Assembly (NCBI RefSeq): GCF_023701695.1
Contig: NZ_JAJOZC010000001.1
Coordinates: 124,001-188,000, forward strand
Reading direction: 5' to 3'
From: Streptomyces sp. RKAG290
GTDB taxonomy: Bacteria > Actinomycetota > Actinomycetes > Streptomycetales > Streptomycetaceae
Length of the DNA: 64,000 bases
Of the stretch, positions 1 through 8,409 are shown in pieces (the first letter of the stretch is position 1; every line of letters begins with the position of its first letter). Made by a program: the position numbers and the translations under genes. The notes under the pieces are model-generated. The model ran no database searches. It saw only the letters and a program-made list of their open reading frames with translations, and was not told the DNA's origin.

Positions 1-80
1 TCCGTGGTGTCCGCCATGGTGTCGGAAGCCGGATTCGCCGGGGTCACTGACTCTCCTCTTGTTCCGGTGATACTGCTCAT
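1..80 (-). CDS. Polyprenyl diphosphate synthase, N-terminal fragment (hopanoid cluster)
   Basis: Only the first 26 codons are inside the window (reads MSSITGTRGESVTPANPASD...). The ATG at 80 overlaps the hpnE stop as ATGA, so the two are translationally coupled. No catalytic motif is visible in this stretch. The assignment rests on established Streptomyces hopanoid gene order, where hpnC, hpnD and hpnE are followed by a polyprenyl synthetase and then squalene-hopene cyclase. The upstream part of the protein carries no domain, so identity is inferred from context only. Confidence 0.55.
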   Translation of the reverse strand, partial: MSSITGTRGESVTPANPASDTMADTT

Positions 81-1464
81 GCCGCCTCCTGCAGCGGATG
101 TTCATGGGAGCGGCCGAGCGCCAGGAGTGCGGCGTCCGCTGCGCCGGCACCGCTGCGGACGGCGCCCTCCATCGTGGCGGGCCAGCCGGTGGCGGTCCAT
201 GCGCCGGCCAGGAAGAGGCCGGGTGCGCGGGTGCGCGTCCCGGGCCGCAGCCTGCCGACGCCGGGGGCGGGGGCGAAAGTCGCCGTGCGCTCCCGGGTGA
301 CGAAGAAGTCCCTGATCCCGGCCCCGCGGGCGGCCGGGAGGAGCCGCTCCAGCTCGGGCAGGTAGCGCGCTCGCAGCTCGGCGACGGGGAGGTCGATCTC
401 CTCGTCGGCGGCGGACTGGGAGAGCGCGAGGTACTGGCCGGGGCCGGTGAGCCCCGAGGCCTCGGTGCGGTCGAAGACCCACTGGACCGGCGAGCCGAGC
501 GCGGCGAAGAACGGCCGCCGCAGCACCTTGCGGTCGTAGACCACGTGCACGTTGAGGATCGGTGAGTTGCCGATCTCCAGCAGCCGCTCCGGTGCGTCGA
601 GCGCGCCCTCGGGCAGCAGGTCGTGCGTCTCGCGCTGCGGCACGGCCAGCACGACGGTGTCCGCCTCGATCTGTTCGGCGCCGGTGTCCACGCTCCAGCG
701 TCCGCCGTCGGTACGGGTGATCGCTCCGGCCTTCGTGCGCAGTTGCGTGCGGACGCCCGCCGCGTCCAGAGCCTTGCGGCCGAGCGTGTCGTGCACGTCT
801 CCGAGCGGCACGGCCGCCCAGCCGATGTCGGCGGCGCCGGGCTCGGACAGCAGGCCGGTCTTGAAGACCTTCGCGGCGAGCGCGAGCGAGGAGTTCGGTG
901 CGGTGGCGTTGAGCGTGGCGACGCCGACCAGGTCCCAGAGTGCCTCGATGGTGCGCGGCGACTGGCCGTGCCGGGCGAGCCAGCTGCCGAAGTCGATGGC
1001 GTCCAGTGCCGGGTCGTCCGGGTCGAGCCTGCCGAGGGCCAGCGCGGCGCGCCCCACGCCCGCGCGCTCGGCGAGCGAGAGGTGGGGTAGCCGGCGAGCC
1101 CGGCGGCGAGATGGAACGGGACCGGCAGCGCGTTGCGGCGCAGCCGTCCGAGCCGGGGGCCGGCCGGCCGCCCGACGTCCAGGACGGGCACGTCCAAGCG
1201 GTTCTGCAGGGGGGCCAGACGGGTGCCGTCGACCCGGTCGAGGAACCAGCGGTAGGCGGTGCAGCAGCGCAGATAGACGTGCTGGCCGTTGTCGACCGTC
1301 AGCTCACCGCGCCGGAAGGAGAAGGCGAGGCCGCCGAGCCGGGGCCGTCCTTCGAGCAGGGTCACGTCAAGCCCGGCATCGGCGAGCCGCAGGGCCGACG
1401 TGATGCCGGCGAGCCCGCCGCCGATCACGACCGCCCGCGAGGGACGCGGGGCGTCGTCCGTCAT
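77..1464 (-). CDS. hpnE: HpnE, hydroxysqualene dehydroxylase (squalene-associated FAD-dependent desaturase), frameshifted as sequenced
   Basis: HpnE reduces hydroxysqualene to squalene, the last of the three HpnC/D/E steps that feed squalene-hopene cyclase. The ATG at 1464 opens with a Rossmann FAD motif (GGGLAG, about residues 15-20), then LLEGRPRLGG and DNGQHVYL, typical of amine-oxidase-like desaturases. The frame breaks at the GGGG run 1084-1087. Before it the protein reads ...GLAGYP; in the next frame it resumes HLSLAERAGVGRAALALG and continues to ...LLALGRSHEHPLQEAA. One extra G would restore a protein of about 462 residues. The C-terminal FAD-binding segment (APGLFLAGAWTATGWPATME) is intact. 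It shares ATGA with the next gene. The break looks like a consensus error, but a real null allele cannot be excluded from sequence alone. Confidence 0.85.
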
Positions 1465-1583
1465 GCGTCCCCCTCTCTCCAGGTCTTTCCAGTCAGGGAC
1501 GCAGCGGTGCGGCCGGGGGTTGCCCGAAGCCCGCGCTGATCATCCATGCTGCTCATGGTGCGCGAGATGTCCGTCAGACGCAT

Positions 1584-2537
1584 TCAGACACGCCCCCTGG
1601 CCGTCCGGCGCGAAATGTAGCGGGCGTCGAGACCTGACAGGCCGCGGACCGCCACATACGCCTTCTCGTGGCCCGGCAGCGAGACCCGGCCGCGCAGCAC
1701 CGCCTCGGGATCGCGCTCGATCCGGTCCAGGAGCCTGCGGTAGATGCCGGCCATCGCCGCCACGCACGCACCGCTGCGCCGGTCCAGCATCGGCAGCAGC
1801 CGGTAGCCCTCGGCGAACAGGGCGCGGGCGCGCCTGACCTCGAAGTGGACCAGGCCCGCGAAGTCCGAGCCGGGCGGCGGGGTGGCCCGGTGGAAGCCCT
1901 CGGAGCAGCCGAACTTGGCGAGGTCGTCGGCGGGCAGGTAGGTCCGCCCGTTGGCCGCGTCCTCGCGGACGTCGCGCAGGATGTTGGTCAGCTGGAGCGC
2001 GAGGCCGAGCGTGTCGGCGTACTCCGAGGCGCGTTCGGCACCGGGCGCGCCGGGTTCCGTACCGAAGACGCCCAGGCTGAGCCGGCCGATGGCGCCGGCG
2101 ACGCACCGGCAGTAGGTCTTGAGGTCGTCCCACGTCTCGTAGGTCGCACCGCGCACGTCCATCAGCACGCCGTCGATGAGCTCGTCGAGCCCGCCGAGCG
2201 GCAGCGGGAACCTGCGGGCGGCGTCGGCGAGTGCCACGGCCACCGGATCGGTGTCGTCCTCGTCGACCGCGCCGGCCCGGACCCGGTCCAGGAGCGTGCG
2301 GGTGCTCTCCAGCCGGACCCGCTTGGTCTCCGGCTCCAGCTCGCCGTCACCGATGTCGTCGACACGACGGGAGAAGGCGTACAGCGCCGACATGGCCTGT
2401 CGCTTCTCGGCCGGCAGCAGCCTGATGCCGTACGCGAAGTTCCGCGCCTGCTGTCCGGTGACGGCCTCGCAGTAACTGTATGCGGCCTGTACCGGTGCCG
2501 ACATGTACGTCGTCTGTCCCTCCACGGTCCGGCTCAC
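1584..2537 (-). CDS. hpnD: HpnD, presqualene diphosphate synthase
   Basis: Squalene/phytoene-synthase-fold enzyme that condenses two farnesyl diphosphates to presqualene diphosphate for hopanoid synthesis. It is 317 residues, the usual family size. The first aspartate-rich motif is DDIGD (about residues 60-64), preceded by ALYAFSRR; the second is RDVREDAANGRTYLPADD near residue 190. The GTG at 2537 overlaps the hpnC stop (GTGA), which favours it over the in-frame ATG at 2504. The 119 bases between this stop and the hpnE start show no gene. Separation of HpnD from HpnC rests on gene order and on the better match of this copy to the presqualene diphosphate synthase type. Confidence 0.92.
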   Translation of the reverse strand: MSRTVEGQTTYMSAPVQAAYSYCEAVTGQQARNFAYGIRLLPAEKRQAMSALYAFSRRVDDIGDGELEPETKRVRLESTRTLLDRVRAGAVDEDDTDPVAVALADAARRFPLPLGGLDELIDGVLMDVRGATYETWDDLKTYCRCVAGAIGRLSLGVFGTEPGAPGAERASEYADTLGLALQLTNILRDVREDAANGRTYLPADDLAKFGCSEGFHRATPPPGSDFAGLVHFEVRRARALFAEGYRLLPMLDRRSGACVAAMAGIYRRLLDRIERDPEAVLRGRVSLPGHEKAYVAVRGLSGLDARYISRRTARGRV

Positions 2538-3453
2538 CCCTCTCTACGCGCTCTTCGCAAGACAACTCCCACCTCGCGCAGCAGGCTGGGCGTGGTGGGC
2601 TTGGGCGGTCCGGGCAGTACGTCGAACCCGGCGGCCGCGATCGCGGAGAGGGCGGCGCGCCCTCCTCCGACAAATCCGGCGAGAAGCAGCTTGAGCCTGC
2701 CGTGGACGCTACCCACCAGAGGGGTGCCTTCATTCAGCAGTTCCCCGGCGCGTTCCGCCTCGTACGCGATCAGCGCCCGCACCGACGCGCTCCCGGAGGG
2801 GGCCGCCAGGTCGGATTCGGCCACATGGAACCTTGCCATGTCGTCGGCCGGCAGGTAGATGCGGTCGCGGCCGAGGTCCTCGGTGACGTCCTGGAGGTGC
2901 TCGGCGATCTGCAGCGCGGTGCAGACGGCGTCGGAGCGGCGGATGCGTTCGGGGCTCGCGGTTCCGGTGAGCTGCAGGACCAGGCGGCCGACGGGGTTGG
3001 CGGACAGCTCGCAGTAGGCGAGCAGCTCCTCGTACGTCCCGTAGCGGCGGATCTTCTGGTCCTGCCGGTTGGCCTCGATGAGGCCGAGGAAGGGTTCGGG
3101 GGTGAGCGAGCAGCGCCGCACGGTGGGGCGCAGGGCCTGCAGGAGGGGGTGGTGCGGGGTCTCACCGGTGGTGGCGAAGATCCGGCGCAGGTCGGTCTCC
3201 AGTGCGTCGAGCATCGCGAGCCGGTCCTCGCCCTGTGCGGGGTCGAGACCGAGGTGCCGGGCGTCGGCGCCACCGGGTGCGAGGTCGCCGTCGCCGATGT
3301 CGTCGACGAGCCGGGCGTATCCGTAGACGGCCATCAGGTCGTCGCGCCAGGCGCGCGGCAGGAAGAAGGGGCCACCGGAAAATTCTCGTCGGCAGCCTTG
3401 TCAAGGGTTCCGGGTACGGCGGAATCAAGCCGCGTCTTCCGGGCACGGCTCAC
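2534..3453 (-). CDS. hpnC: HpnC, hydroxysqualene synthase, frameshifted as sequenced
   Basis: Converts presqualene diphosphate to hydroxysqualene. The longest intact frame starts inside the conserved core (MAVYGYARLVDDIGDGD), which is too late for the family. Upstream in another frame the expected N-terminus is present: LDKAADENFPVAP, then FFLPRAWRDDLMAVYG across the break. The break is the GGGG run 3368-3371, where one more G (on the plus strand) joins the frames. The only start codon in the restored frame before the upstream stop at 3504 is GTG 3453, giving about 306 residues. The second aspartate motif reads EHLQDVTEDLGRDR. First gene of the leftward hpn operon. No convincing promoter was found in the 440 bases upstream. 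Confidence 0.85.
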
Positions 3454-3660
3454 TGCGGGCCGCCCTGCACGGGGACGGCGTGAGCACCTCGGAGCTGGAG
3501 ATCATCCGTCATAGCCGTCACATCTCCCGTTCTACACTGCTGACCCAAAACAACCCATTCCGGACACGCCGCCCGCTCTCCCCAGTGCGGAGGACCCCTA
3601 CGGGCCGTCCTTCCAGGCGGTATCGCCCCACTTGCAACGAATCAGCACCGGTACAGCTTA

Positions 3661-3672
3661 CGTTGTACAACG
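3661..3672. promoter_or_regulatory. Palindrome, possible operator upstream of hpn operon
   Basis: CGTTGTACAACG is a perfect 12-base palindrome in a relatively A/T-rich patch about 210 bases before the hpnC start. Its form suits a dimeric repressor of the TetR type. No cognate regulator is encoded next to it. Confidence 0.3.
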
Positions 3673-3839
3673 CTCATCGATACGCCGGGGTGCGGGGCGC
3701 ACAGCAAGTGCGCGCCGCGCCGTGTCAACTGTCCCCGCGCGCCGGTGAATTGACGTCATCCGGCGGGAGGAGATCTTGCCGGGGCGGATACGACGAGCCG
3801 TGGACGTCCGGGGCCGGGTCCACGATCCGGACAAGCAGA

Positions 3840-3873
3840 GCGGCCCCTGCCGGTGTGGACCGGCAGGGGCCGC
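3840..3873 (-). terminator. Hairpin terminator of the glycan-export operon
   Basis: A perfect 15-base-pair stem (GCGGCCCCTGCCGGT pairing with ACCGGCAGGGGCCGC) with loop GTGG, starting 25 bases beyond the stop of the leftward ABC ATPase gene. There is no U-tract, which is common for Streptomyces terminators. Confidence 0.8.
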
Positions 3874-3897
3874 TGCGGTGTGTGCGCCGGGGAAGCC

Positions 3898-4683
3898 CTA
3901 CTTACCGGTCTCCCGCTCGTACGCCTTGAGGACCTCGTCGGTCGGGCCGTCCATCAGCAGCTCGCCCTTCTCCAGCCACAGCACCCGGTCGCAGGTGTCC
4001 CTGATCGACTTGTTGCTGTGACTGACCAGGAAGACGGTGCCTGCCTCCTTGCGGAGCTCCCTGATGCGCGCCTCGGAACGGATCTGGAACTTGCGGTCAC
4101 CGGTGGCCAGCGCCTCGTCGATCATGAGGACGTCGTGGTTCTTGGCGGCGGCGATCGAGAACCGGAGCCGGGCGGCCATACCGGAGGAGTATGTCCGCAT
4201 CGGCAGGGTGATGAAGTCACCCTTCTCGTTGATGCCCGAGAAATCGACGATGTCCTGGTACCGCTCGCGGATCTCCTCGCGGCTCATCCCCATGGCGAGC
4301 CCGCCGAGGACGACGTTGCGCTCGCCGGTCAGATCGCTCATCAGCGCCGCGTTCACCCCGAGCAGCGAAGGCTGGCCGTCGGTGAACACCCTGCCGTGCT
4401 CGGTCGGGAGCAGACCGGCGATGGCCCGCAGCAGGGTGGACTTGCCGGAACCGTTCGTCCCGATGAGACCGATCGCCTCGCCCCGGTAGGAGGTGAAGGT
4501 GACGCCGCGCACGGCGTGCACCTTGCGCACCCCGCGCTCCTCGCCCTTGCCGCGGCGCAGTATCCGGCTCAGTGCCGCGGTGGCGCCGCCCTTGCCACCG
4601 CCGCCGCCGTTGACGCGGTACACGACGTGCACATCGTCGGCGATCACGGTGGGGATGCGCCCCCCGGTGTTGTCCTCAGCCAC
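3898..4683 (-). CDS. ABC exporter ATP-binding protein, TagH/Wzt type
   Basis: ATPase subunit of a cell-surface polymer exporter, 261 residues. Walker A is GTNGSGKST (75-83), the signature region is YSSGMAARL (about 165-173) and Walker B is VLMIDEA (185-191). The signature with Met-Ala in place of the usual Gln-Gln/Arg is typical of the TagH/RfbE/Wzt polysaccharide and teichoic-acid branch. There is no C-terminal carbohydrate-binding extension, so recognition of a capped polymer is unlikely to reside here. A glycine-rich loop (residues 26-33) precedes the ATPase core. The GTG at 4683 overlaps the permease end by 8 bases. Last gene of the operon, followed by the hairpin at 3840-3873. Confidence 0.9.
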   Translation of the reverse strand: MAEDNTGGRIPTVIADDVHVVYRVNGGGGGKGGATAALSRILRRGKGEERGVRKVHAVRGVTFTSYRGEAIGLIGTNGSGKSTLLRAIAGLLPTEHGRVFTDGQPSLLGVNAALMSDLTGERNVVLGGLAMGMSREEIRERYQDIVDFSGINEKGDFITLPMRTYSSGMAARLRFSIAAAKNHDVLMIDEALATGDRKFQIRSEARIRELRKEAGTVFLVSHSNKSIRDTCDRVLWLEKGELLMDGPTDEVLKAYERETGK

Positions 4684-5603
4684 GGCCGTACCGTTCCTCT
4701 GCCTTCCAGAAGTACACGAAGCCCGCGATGCCCACCAGGAGCGCCCAGGCCAGCCCGACCGCCCAGACGTGCGAGGGCAGGTTCTCCGAGCCGTAACCGT
4801 CGATCATCGCGTACCGCACCAGGTCCATGTAGATGGCCGCCGGGTTGTACTGCAGCACGTCGGCGATCCAGGCCGGCTTGTCCGCGAGCATCACCGGGAT
4901 GGAGAACATGACGCCCGAGGCGTACATCCAGGTCCGCATGATGAACGGCATCAGCTGCGCCAGGTCGGGGTCTTGGCGCCGAGCCTGGCCATGATCAGCG
5001 CCAGGCCGGTGTTGAAGAAGAACTGCATGACCAGGGCGGGGATGACCAGCAGCCACGACAGGCGGGGTAGCTGCCGAATCCGACGGTCACGGCGACCAGC
5101 ACGATCATCGAGTACAGCAGCTGCTGGAGCTGCTGCAGCGAGAAGGAGATGGGCAGCGAGGCACGGGGGAAGTGCAGCGCGCGCACCAGACCGAGGTTGC
5201 CGGCGATGGCCCGGACGCCCGCCATCACCGAGCTCTGGGTGAAGGTGAAGACGAACACCCCGGTCACCAGGAACGGGATGAAGACCTCCTGCGGGATCCC
5301 CTTCTTGGTGCCGAGGATCAGGCCGAAGATGATGAAGTACACCGCGGCGTTCAGGAGCGGGGTGGCCACCTGCCACAGCTGGCCCAGCTTGGCCTGGCTG
5401 TACTGGGCGGTCAGCTTCGCCCGGGAGAACGCCATGATGAAGTGGCGTCGCCCCTGGAGCTGGCGCACGTACTCGAGGAGCCCCGGCCTGGCTCCGCTCA
5501 CCGTCAGGCCGTACTTCGCGGCCAGCTCGGCGGAGCTCAGGCCGTCGTCGGCCGATGGCGGGGTGCTCAGCGCAACCGCAGCATCATGGGTTGTGTCACT
5601 CAC
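4676..5603 (-). CDS. ABC-2 type exporter permease, TagG/Wzm type, two frameshifts as sequenced
   Basis: Membrane partner of the downstream ATPase; the restored protein has about 309 residues and six hydrophobic segments, the normal TagG/Wzm layout. The N-terminal frame runs from 5603 through FIMAFSRAKLTAQYSQAKLG (the coupling region before TM1) to VTVGFGSYP. It then breaks at the GGGG run 5064-5067, resumes RLSWLLVIPALVMQFFFNTG in a second frame, and breaks again at GGGG 4967-4970. The third frame gives DLAQLMPFIMRTWMYASGV to the end EERYGRG. Each break is repaired by one added G. Two single-base losses in one gene, both in G runs, favour sequencing error. Its start lies 107 bases beyond the glycosyltransferase stop on the same strand. 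Confidence 0.85.
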
Positions 5604-5709
5604 CAGATGAAACTCTCGTATTCAAAATGCGCAGCCAGTCGCGGGCGCGGCTCAGTGCGGACAGGTCCCGACAAGAAAAATACGCCTCATGCTCCCAGAG
5701 GCGAGCCTC

Positions 5710-6594
5710 TCAGATGACCGGAGGCCGGCCGAGTCTGGTCAGCCGCCACACCGTACGCCACTTCATCGGACGGCGCGGTCCGCAGGGTGTCGACCAGCCT
5801 TCCCGGAAGCCGGCGAACCATGCCTTCAGCGCCGGCCCCGAGGGCTTGCGGAGCAGGGTCAGCAGCAGCCACACGCCGAGGTACACCGGGACCAGGGGCG
5901 CGGGCAGGTTGCGACGCGCCAGCCAGACCCGGTTGCGGGCCACCATGCGGTGGTAGACCGCGTGCCGGGACGGGGCAGTGGTCGGGTGGTTGAGGACCAT
6001 GTCCGCGCGGTAGTCGATCAGCCAGCCGGCGTCCAGCGCCCGCCAGGCCAGATCGGTCTCCTCGTGGGCGTAGAAGAAGTCGCCCGGCAGCGGGCCGACC
6101 TCGGCGATGACCCTGGTGCGCACGGCGTTGGCGCCGCCGAGGAACGTCGTCACCCGCGACGAACGCAGCGGGTCGGCGGCGCGCAGCCGCGGCACGTGGC
6201 GGCGCTGGGTGACGCCGGTGTCCGGGTCGGCGATCCGGAAGCTGATGATGCCGAGCTTGGGATCGGCCTCGAACGCCTGCCGGCACAGCTCGGCGGTGTC
6301 GGTGAGCGGCAGCAGGCCGTCGTCGTCCAGGAAGAGCAGGGCGTCCACGTCGGCGCCGGACGGCCCGAAGGCCTCGATACCGACGTTGCGGCCGCCGGGG
6401 ATGCCCAGGTTCTCGGGCAGTTCGACGGTCCGTACGCCTGCCGGGACGTCCGGTACGGGAGAGCCGTTGCCGACGACGACCACCTCGATCCGGTCGCCGT
6501 CCTGCTTGGCGACCGAGTCGAGGAGGGCGCGCAGCTCGGCCGGGCGGTTGCCCATCGTGATGATGACCGCGCCGATTTTCATGGGGGTGCTCAC
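5710..6594 (-). CDS. GT2-family glycosyltransferase
   Basis: Transfers a sugar from a nucleotide sugar to an unknown acceptor. GT-A fold features: AVIITMGNRPAELRALLDSV at the N-terminus, NLGIPGGRNVGIE, the metal-binding acidic motif LLFLDDDGLLP, and FFYAHEETDLAWRA in the acceptor region. The GTG at 6594 (protein begins MSTPMKIGAVIITMG) overlaps the stop of the upstream gene as GTGA. An ATG four codons later is the alternative. About 294 residues with a short hydrophobic stretch near the C-terminus (VYLGVWLLLTLL) that may anchor it to the membrane. By position it probably glycosylates the product of the CDP-alcohol phosphotransferases before export by the ABC pair. Confidence 0.88.
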   Translation of the reverse strand: MSTPMKIGAVIITMGNRPAELRALLDSVAKQDGDRIEVVVVGNGSPVPDVPAGVRTVELPENLGIPGGRNVGIEAFGPSGADVDALLFLDDDGLLPLTDTAELCRQAFEADPKLGIISFRIADPDTGVTQRRHVPRLRAADPLRSSRVTTFLGGANAVRTRVIAEVGPLPGDFFYAHEETDLAWRALDAGWLIDYRADMVLNHPTTAPSRHAVYHRMVARNRVWLARRNLPAPLVPVYLGVWLLLTLLRKPSGPALKAWFAGFREGWSTPCGPRRPMKWRTVWRLTRLGRPPVI

Positions 6595-7370
6595 TTCAGC
6601 CTGCTCGATGCCAGGACCGACACGAGGTGGAGGAGGGTCTGCAGCAGTGCGATGCCGGCCAGGACCGCGACCGCGAGGCGGCTGAAGAAGAGGTCGTCCC
6701 TGACCGAGTCCAGGACGGCCGCGACCAGGATCACCAGGGACGCCTCGACGCACAGGATCAGCCGGTGGAACTTGAGCGCACCGGCGGCCCGGCGGGCGAA
6801 CGCCATGCCGGACGAGCGCGGCTCGGACGCCGCCTCCTTGACCGGCGGCAGCCCGCCCTGGTGGCGTGCGACCCCGACGAGGTCCGTCTCGGCCTTGATC
6901 AGGATGGCGCCCAGGGCCGCGAGAGTGCCCAGGAAGGCCCACAGCCAGTCGATCCGCCCGTTGCCCCACAGGTCGGCGGCGCGCAGGCCGAAGCCGACCA
7001 GCACCGCCGCGTCGCAGAGGTAGGCGCCGACCCGGTCCAGGTAGACCCCGCCCAGCGAGAACTGCTTCTTCCAGCGGGCCAGCTCGCCGTCGACGCAGTC
7101 GAGCAGCAGGTAGAGCTGGACCATGAGGACGCCGAGCAGCGCGCCGGGAATGCCCGGAACGAGCAGGGCCGGAGCGGCGAGGACGCCCGCGACGGTCATC
7201 AGGTAGGTCAGCTGGTTGGGCGTGACCTTGGTGTTGACCAGGTACCGGTCCACACGCAGCGAGACCTCGCGCATGTAGATCCGGCCCGCCCAGTGTTCGC
7301 CGCTGCGCCGGTCCTTGACGCCCGGGGGGTGAACGACCGGGCGAAGTTCAGCTACTGATGGTCTTGGCAT
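6591..7370 (-). CDS. CDP-alcohol phosphatidyltransferase family membrane protein
   Basis: Integral membrane enzyme of the family that moves a phospho-alcohol from a CDP-alcohol to a second alcohol. The motif begins canonically, D91-x2-D94-G95-x2-A98-R99-x8-G108-x3-D112. The fourth aspartate, expected at 116 and usually the catalytic base, is alanine (LDRVGAYLCD), with Asp only at 120. 259 residues with several hydrophobic helices. It overlaps the upstream dehydrogenase by 23 bases and the downstream glycosyltransferase by GTGA. Likely partner of the other CDP-alcohol enzyme at 9131-10963. Substrates cannot be told from sequence. Confidence 0.85.
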   Translation of the reverse strand: MPRPSVAELRPVVHPPGVKDRRSGEHWAGRIYMREVSLRVDRYLVNTKVTPNQLTYLMTVAGVLAAPALLVPGIPGALLGVLMVQLYLLLDCVDGELARWKKQFSLGGVYLDRVGAYLCDAAVLVGFGLRAADLWGNGRIDWLWAFLGTLAALGAILIKAETDLVGVARHQGGLPPVKEAASEPRSSGMAFARRAAGALKFHRLILCVEASLVILVAAVLDSVRDDLFFSRLAVAVLAGIALLQTLLHLVSVLASSRLK

Positions 7371-8409
7371 AGTCGGCGTACGCGTCCCTGATCTGGTCGT
7401 TGGACAGGCTGAGGTGTTCCAGGACCGTGAAGCGTCCCGGGCGGGTCTGCGGGGCGTAGGCGACTGCCTCGACGAATTCGTCGATGCTGAAGCCGATCTC
7501 CTCGGGCCGGACCGGCAGGCCGTGCCGGCGCAGGACCTCGGCGAAGAGCCCGGACTCCTCGTGCGCTCCGCGCAGGTGCATGGCGAAGGCGGCGCCGAGG
7601 CCGACCTGCTCGCCGTGGCTCGCGGCCCGCTTGGGGAAGAGCAGGTCGAAGGCGTGGCTGATCTCGTGGCAGGCGCCGGACGAGGGGCGGGTGTCGCCGC
7701 TGATCGAGATGGCGATGCCGGAGAGCACCAGCGACTCGGCGAGGACGGTGAGGAACTCGTCGTCGGCGACGGTGCCGGGGTGGCGCAGTACCGCTTCGCC
7801 CGCGGTACGGGCCATGGCCGCGGCCAGTCCGTCGATCTGCTCGTTGTTGACCTGGTGCGAGAGCTCCCAGTCGGCGATGGCCGAGATGTTGGAGATCGCG
7901 TCGCCGATCCCGGAGCGCACGAAGCGGTCCGGGGCCGCCCGGATCACCGAGAGGTCGATGACCATGGCGATCGGCATCGGGACCCCGTAGGAGCCCCGGC
8001 CGTTGTCGTTGTCGAGCGTCGCGACGGGTGAGCACAGGCCGTCGTGGGCGAGGTTCGTGGCGACCGAGACCAGCGGCAGGCCGACCCGGGCCGCGGCGTA
8101 CTTCGCCACGTCGATGATCTTGCCGCCGCCGAGGCCGACCACGGCGTCGTAGCGCTTGCCCTTGATGTCGTCGGCCAGCTGCACGGCGGCGTCGATGTTG
8201 CCGCCCGCCACGCAGTACCAGTCGGCGCCCGGCAGGGCGGGGGCGAGCTTCTCGCGCAGGGCCTGTCCCGAGCCCTCGCTGATCGCGATCGCGAGCTTGC
8301 CCGAGGCGGAGATCCGCTGGTCGGCGAGGAGACCGGCCAGGTCGTCCATGGCGCCCCGGCTGATGTCGACGAAGACCGGGGAGGGAATGAGCCGGGTCAG
8401 TACTGGCAC
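7348..8409 (-). CDS. Glycerol-1-phosphate dehydrogenase-like (AraM/EgsA) iron/zinc alcohol dehydrogenase family protein
   Basis: 353 residues of the dehydroquinate-synthase-like superfamily, closest in pattern to sn-glycerol-1-phosphate dehydrogenases, which reduce dihydroxyacetone phosphate with NAD(P)H. The nucleotide-binding glycine motif is GLGGGKIIDVAK (about 92-103). Probable metal ligands are Asp170 (SGIGDAISN), His248 (SGACHEISHAFD) and His265 (SHGEQVG), the D/H/H set of the family. The GTG at 8409 overlaps the nucleotidyltransferase end by 13 bases. In this operon the likely role is to make a polyol phosphate that the adjacent nucleotidyltransferase activates with CTP. The exact substrate (DHAP or another ketose phosphate) is inference. 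Confidence 0.85.
   Translation of the reverse strand: MPVLTRLIPSPVFVDISRGAMDDLAGLLADQRISASGKLAIAISEGSGQALREKLAPALPGADWYCVAGGNIDAAVQLADDIKGKRYDAVVGLGGGKIIDVAKYAAARVGLPLVSVATNLAHDGLCSPVATLDNDNGRGSYGVPMPIAMVIDLSVIRAAPDRFVRSGIGDAISNISAIADWELSHQVNNEQIDGLAAAMARTAGEAVLRHPGTVADDEFLTVLAESLVLSGIAISISGDTRPSSGACHEISHAFDLLFPKRAASHGEQVGLGAAFAMHLRGAHEESGLFAEVLRRHGLPVRPEEIGFSIDEFVEAVAYAPQTRPGRFTVLEHLSLSNDQIRDAYADYAKTISS

Larger units (their letters stand above)
3454..3897. other. Intergenic region between hpnC and the glycan-export operon
   Basis: 444 bases without a supported gene. It holds the upstream region of the leftward hpn operon, a 12-base perfect palindrome at 3661-3672 and a strong hairpin terminator at 3840-3873. 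The stretch 3540-3700 is noticeably richer in A/T than its surroundings, as expected for a promoter region, but no clear -35/-10 pair stands out. Confidence 0.6.

Noticed and set aside
3776..4021. Plus-strand frame with GGAGGAG upstream of TTG 3776
   Set aside because: Runs through the perfect terminator hairpin and into antisense of the ABC ATPase; composition is not protein-like.
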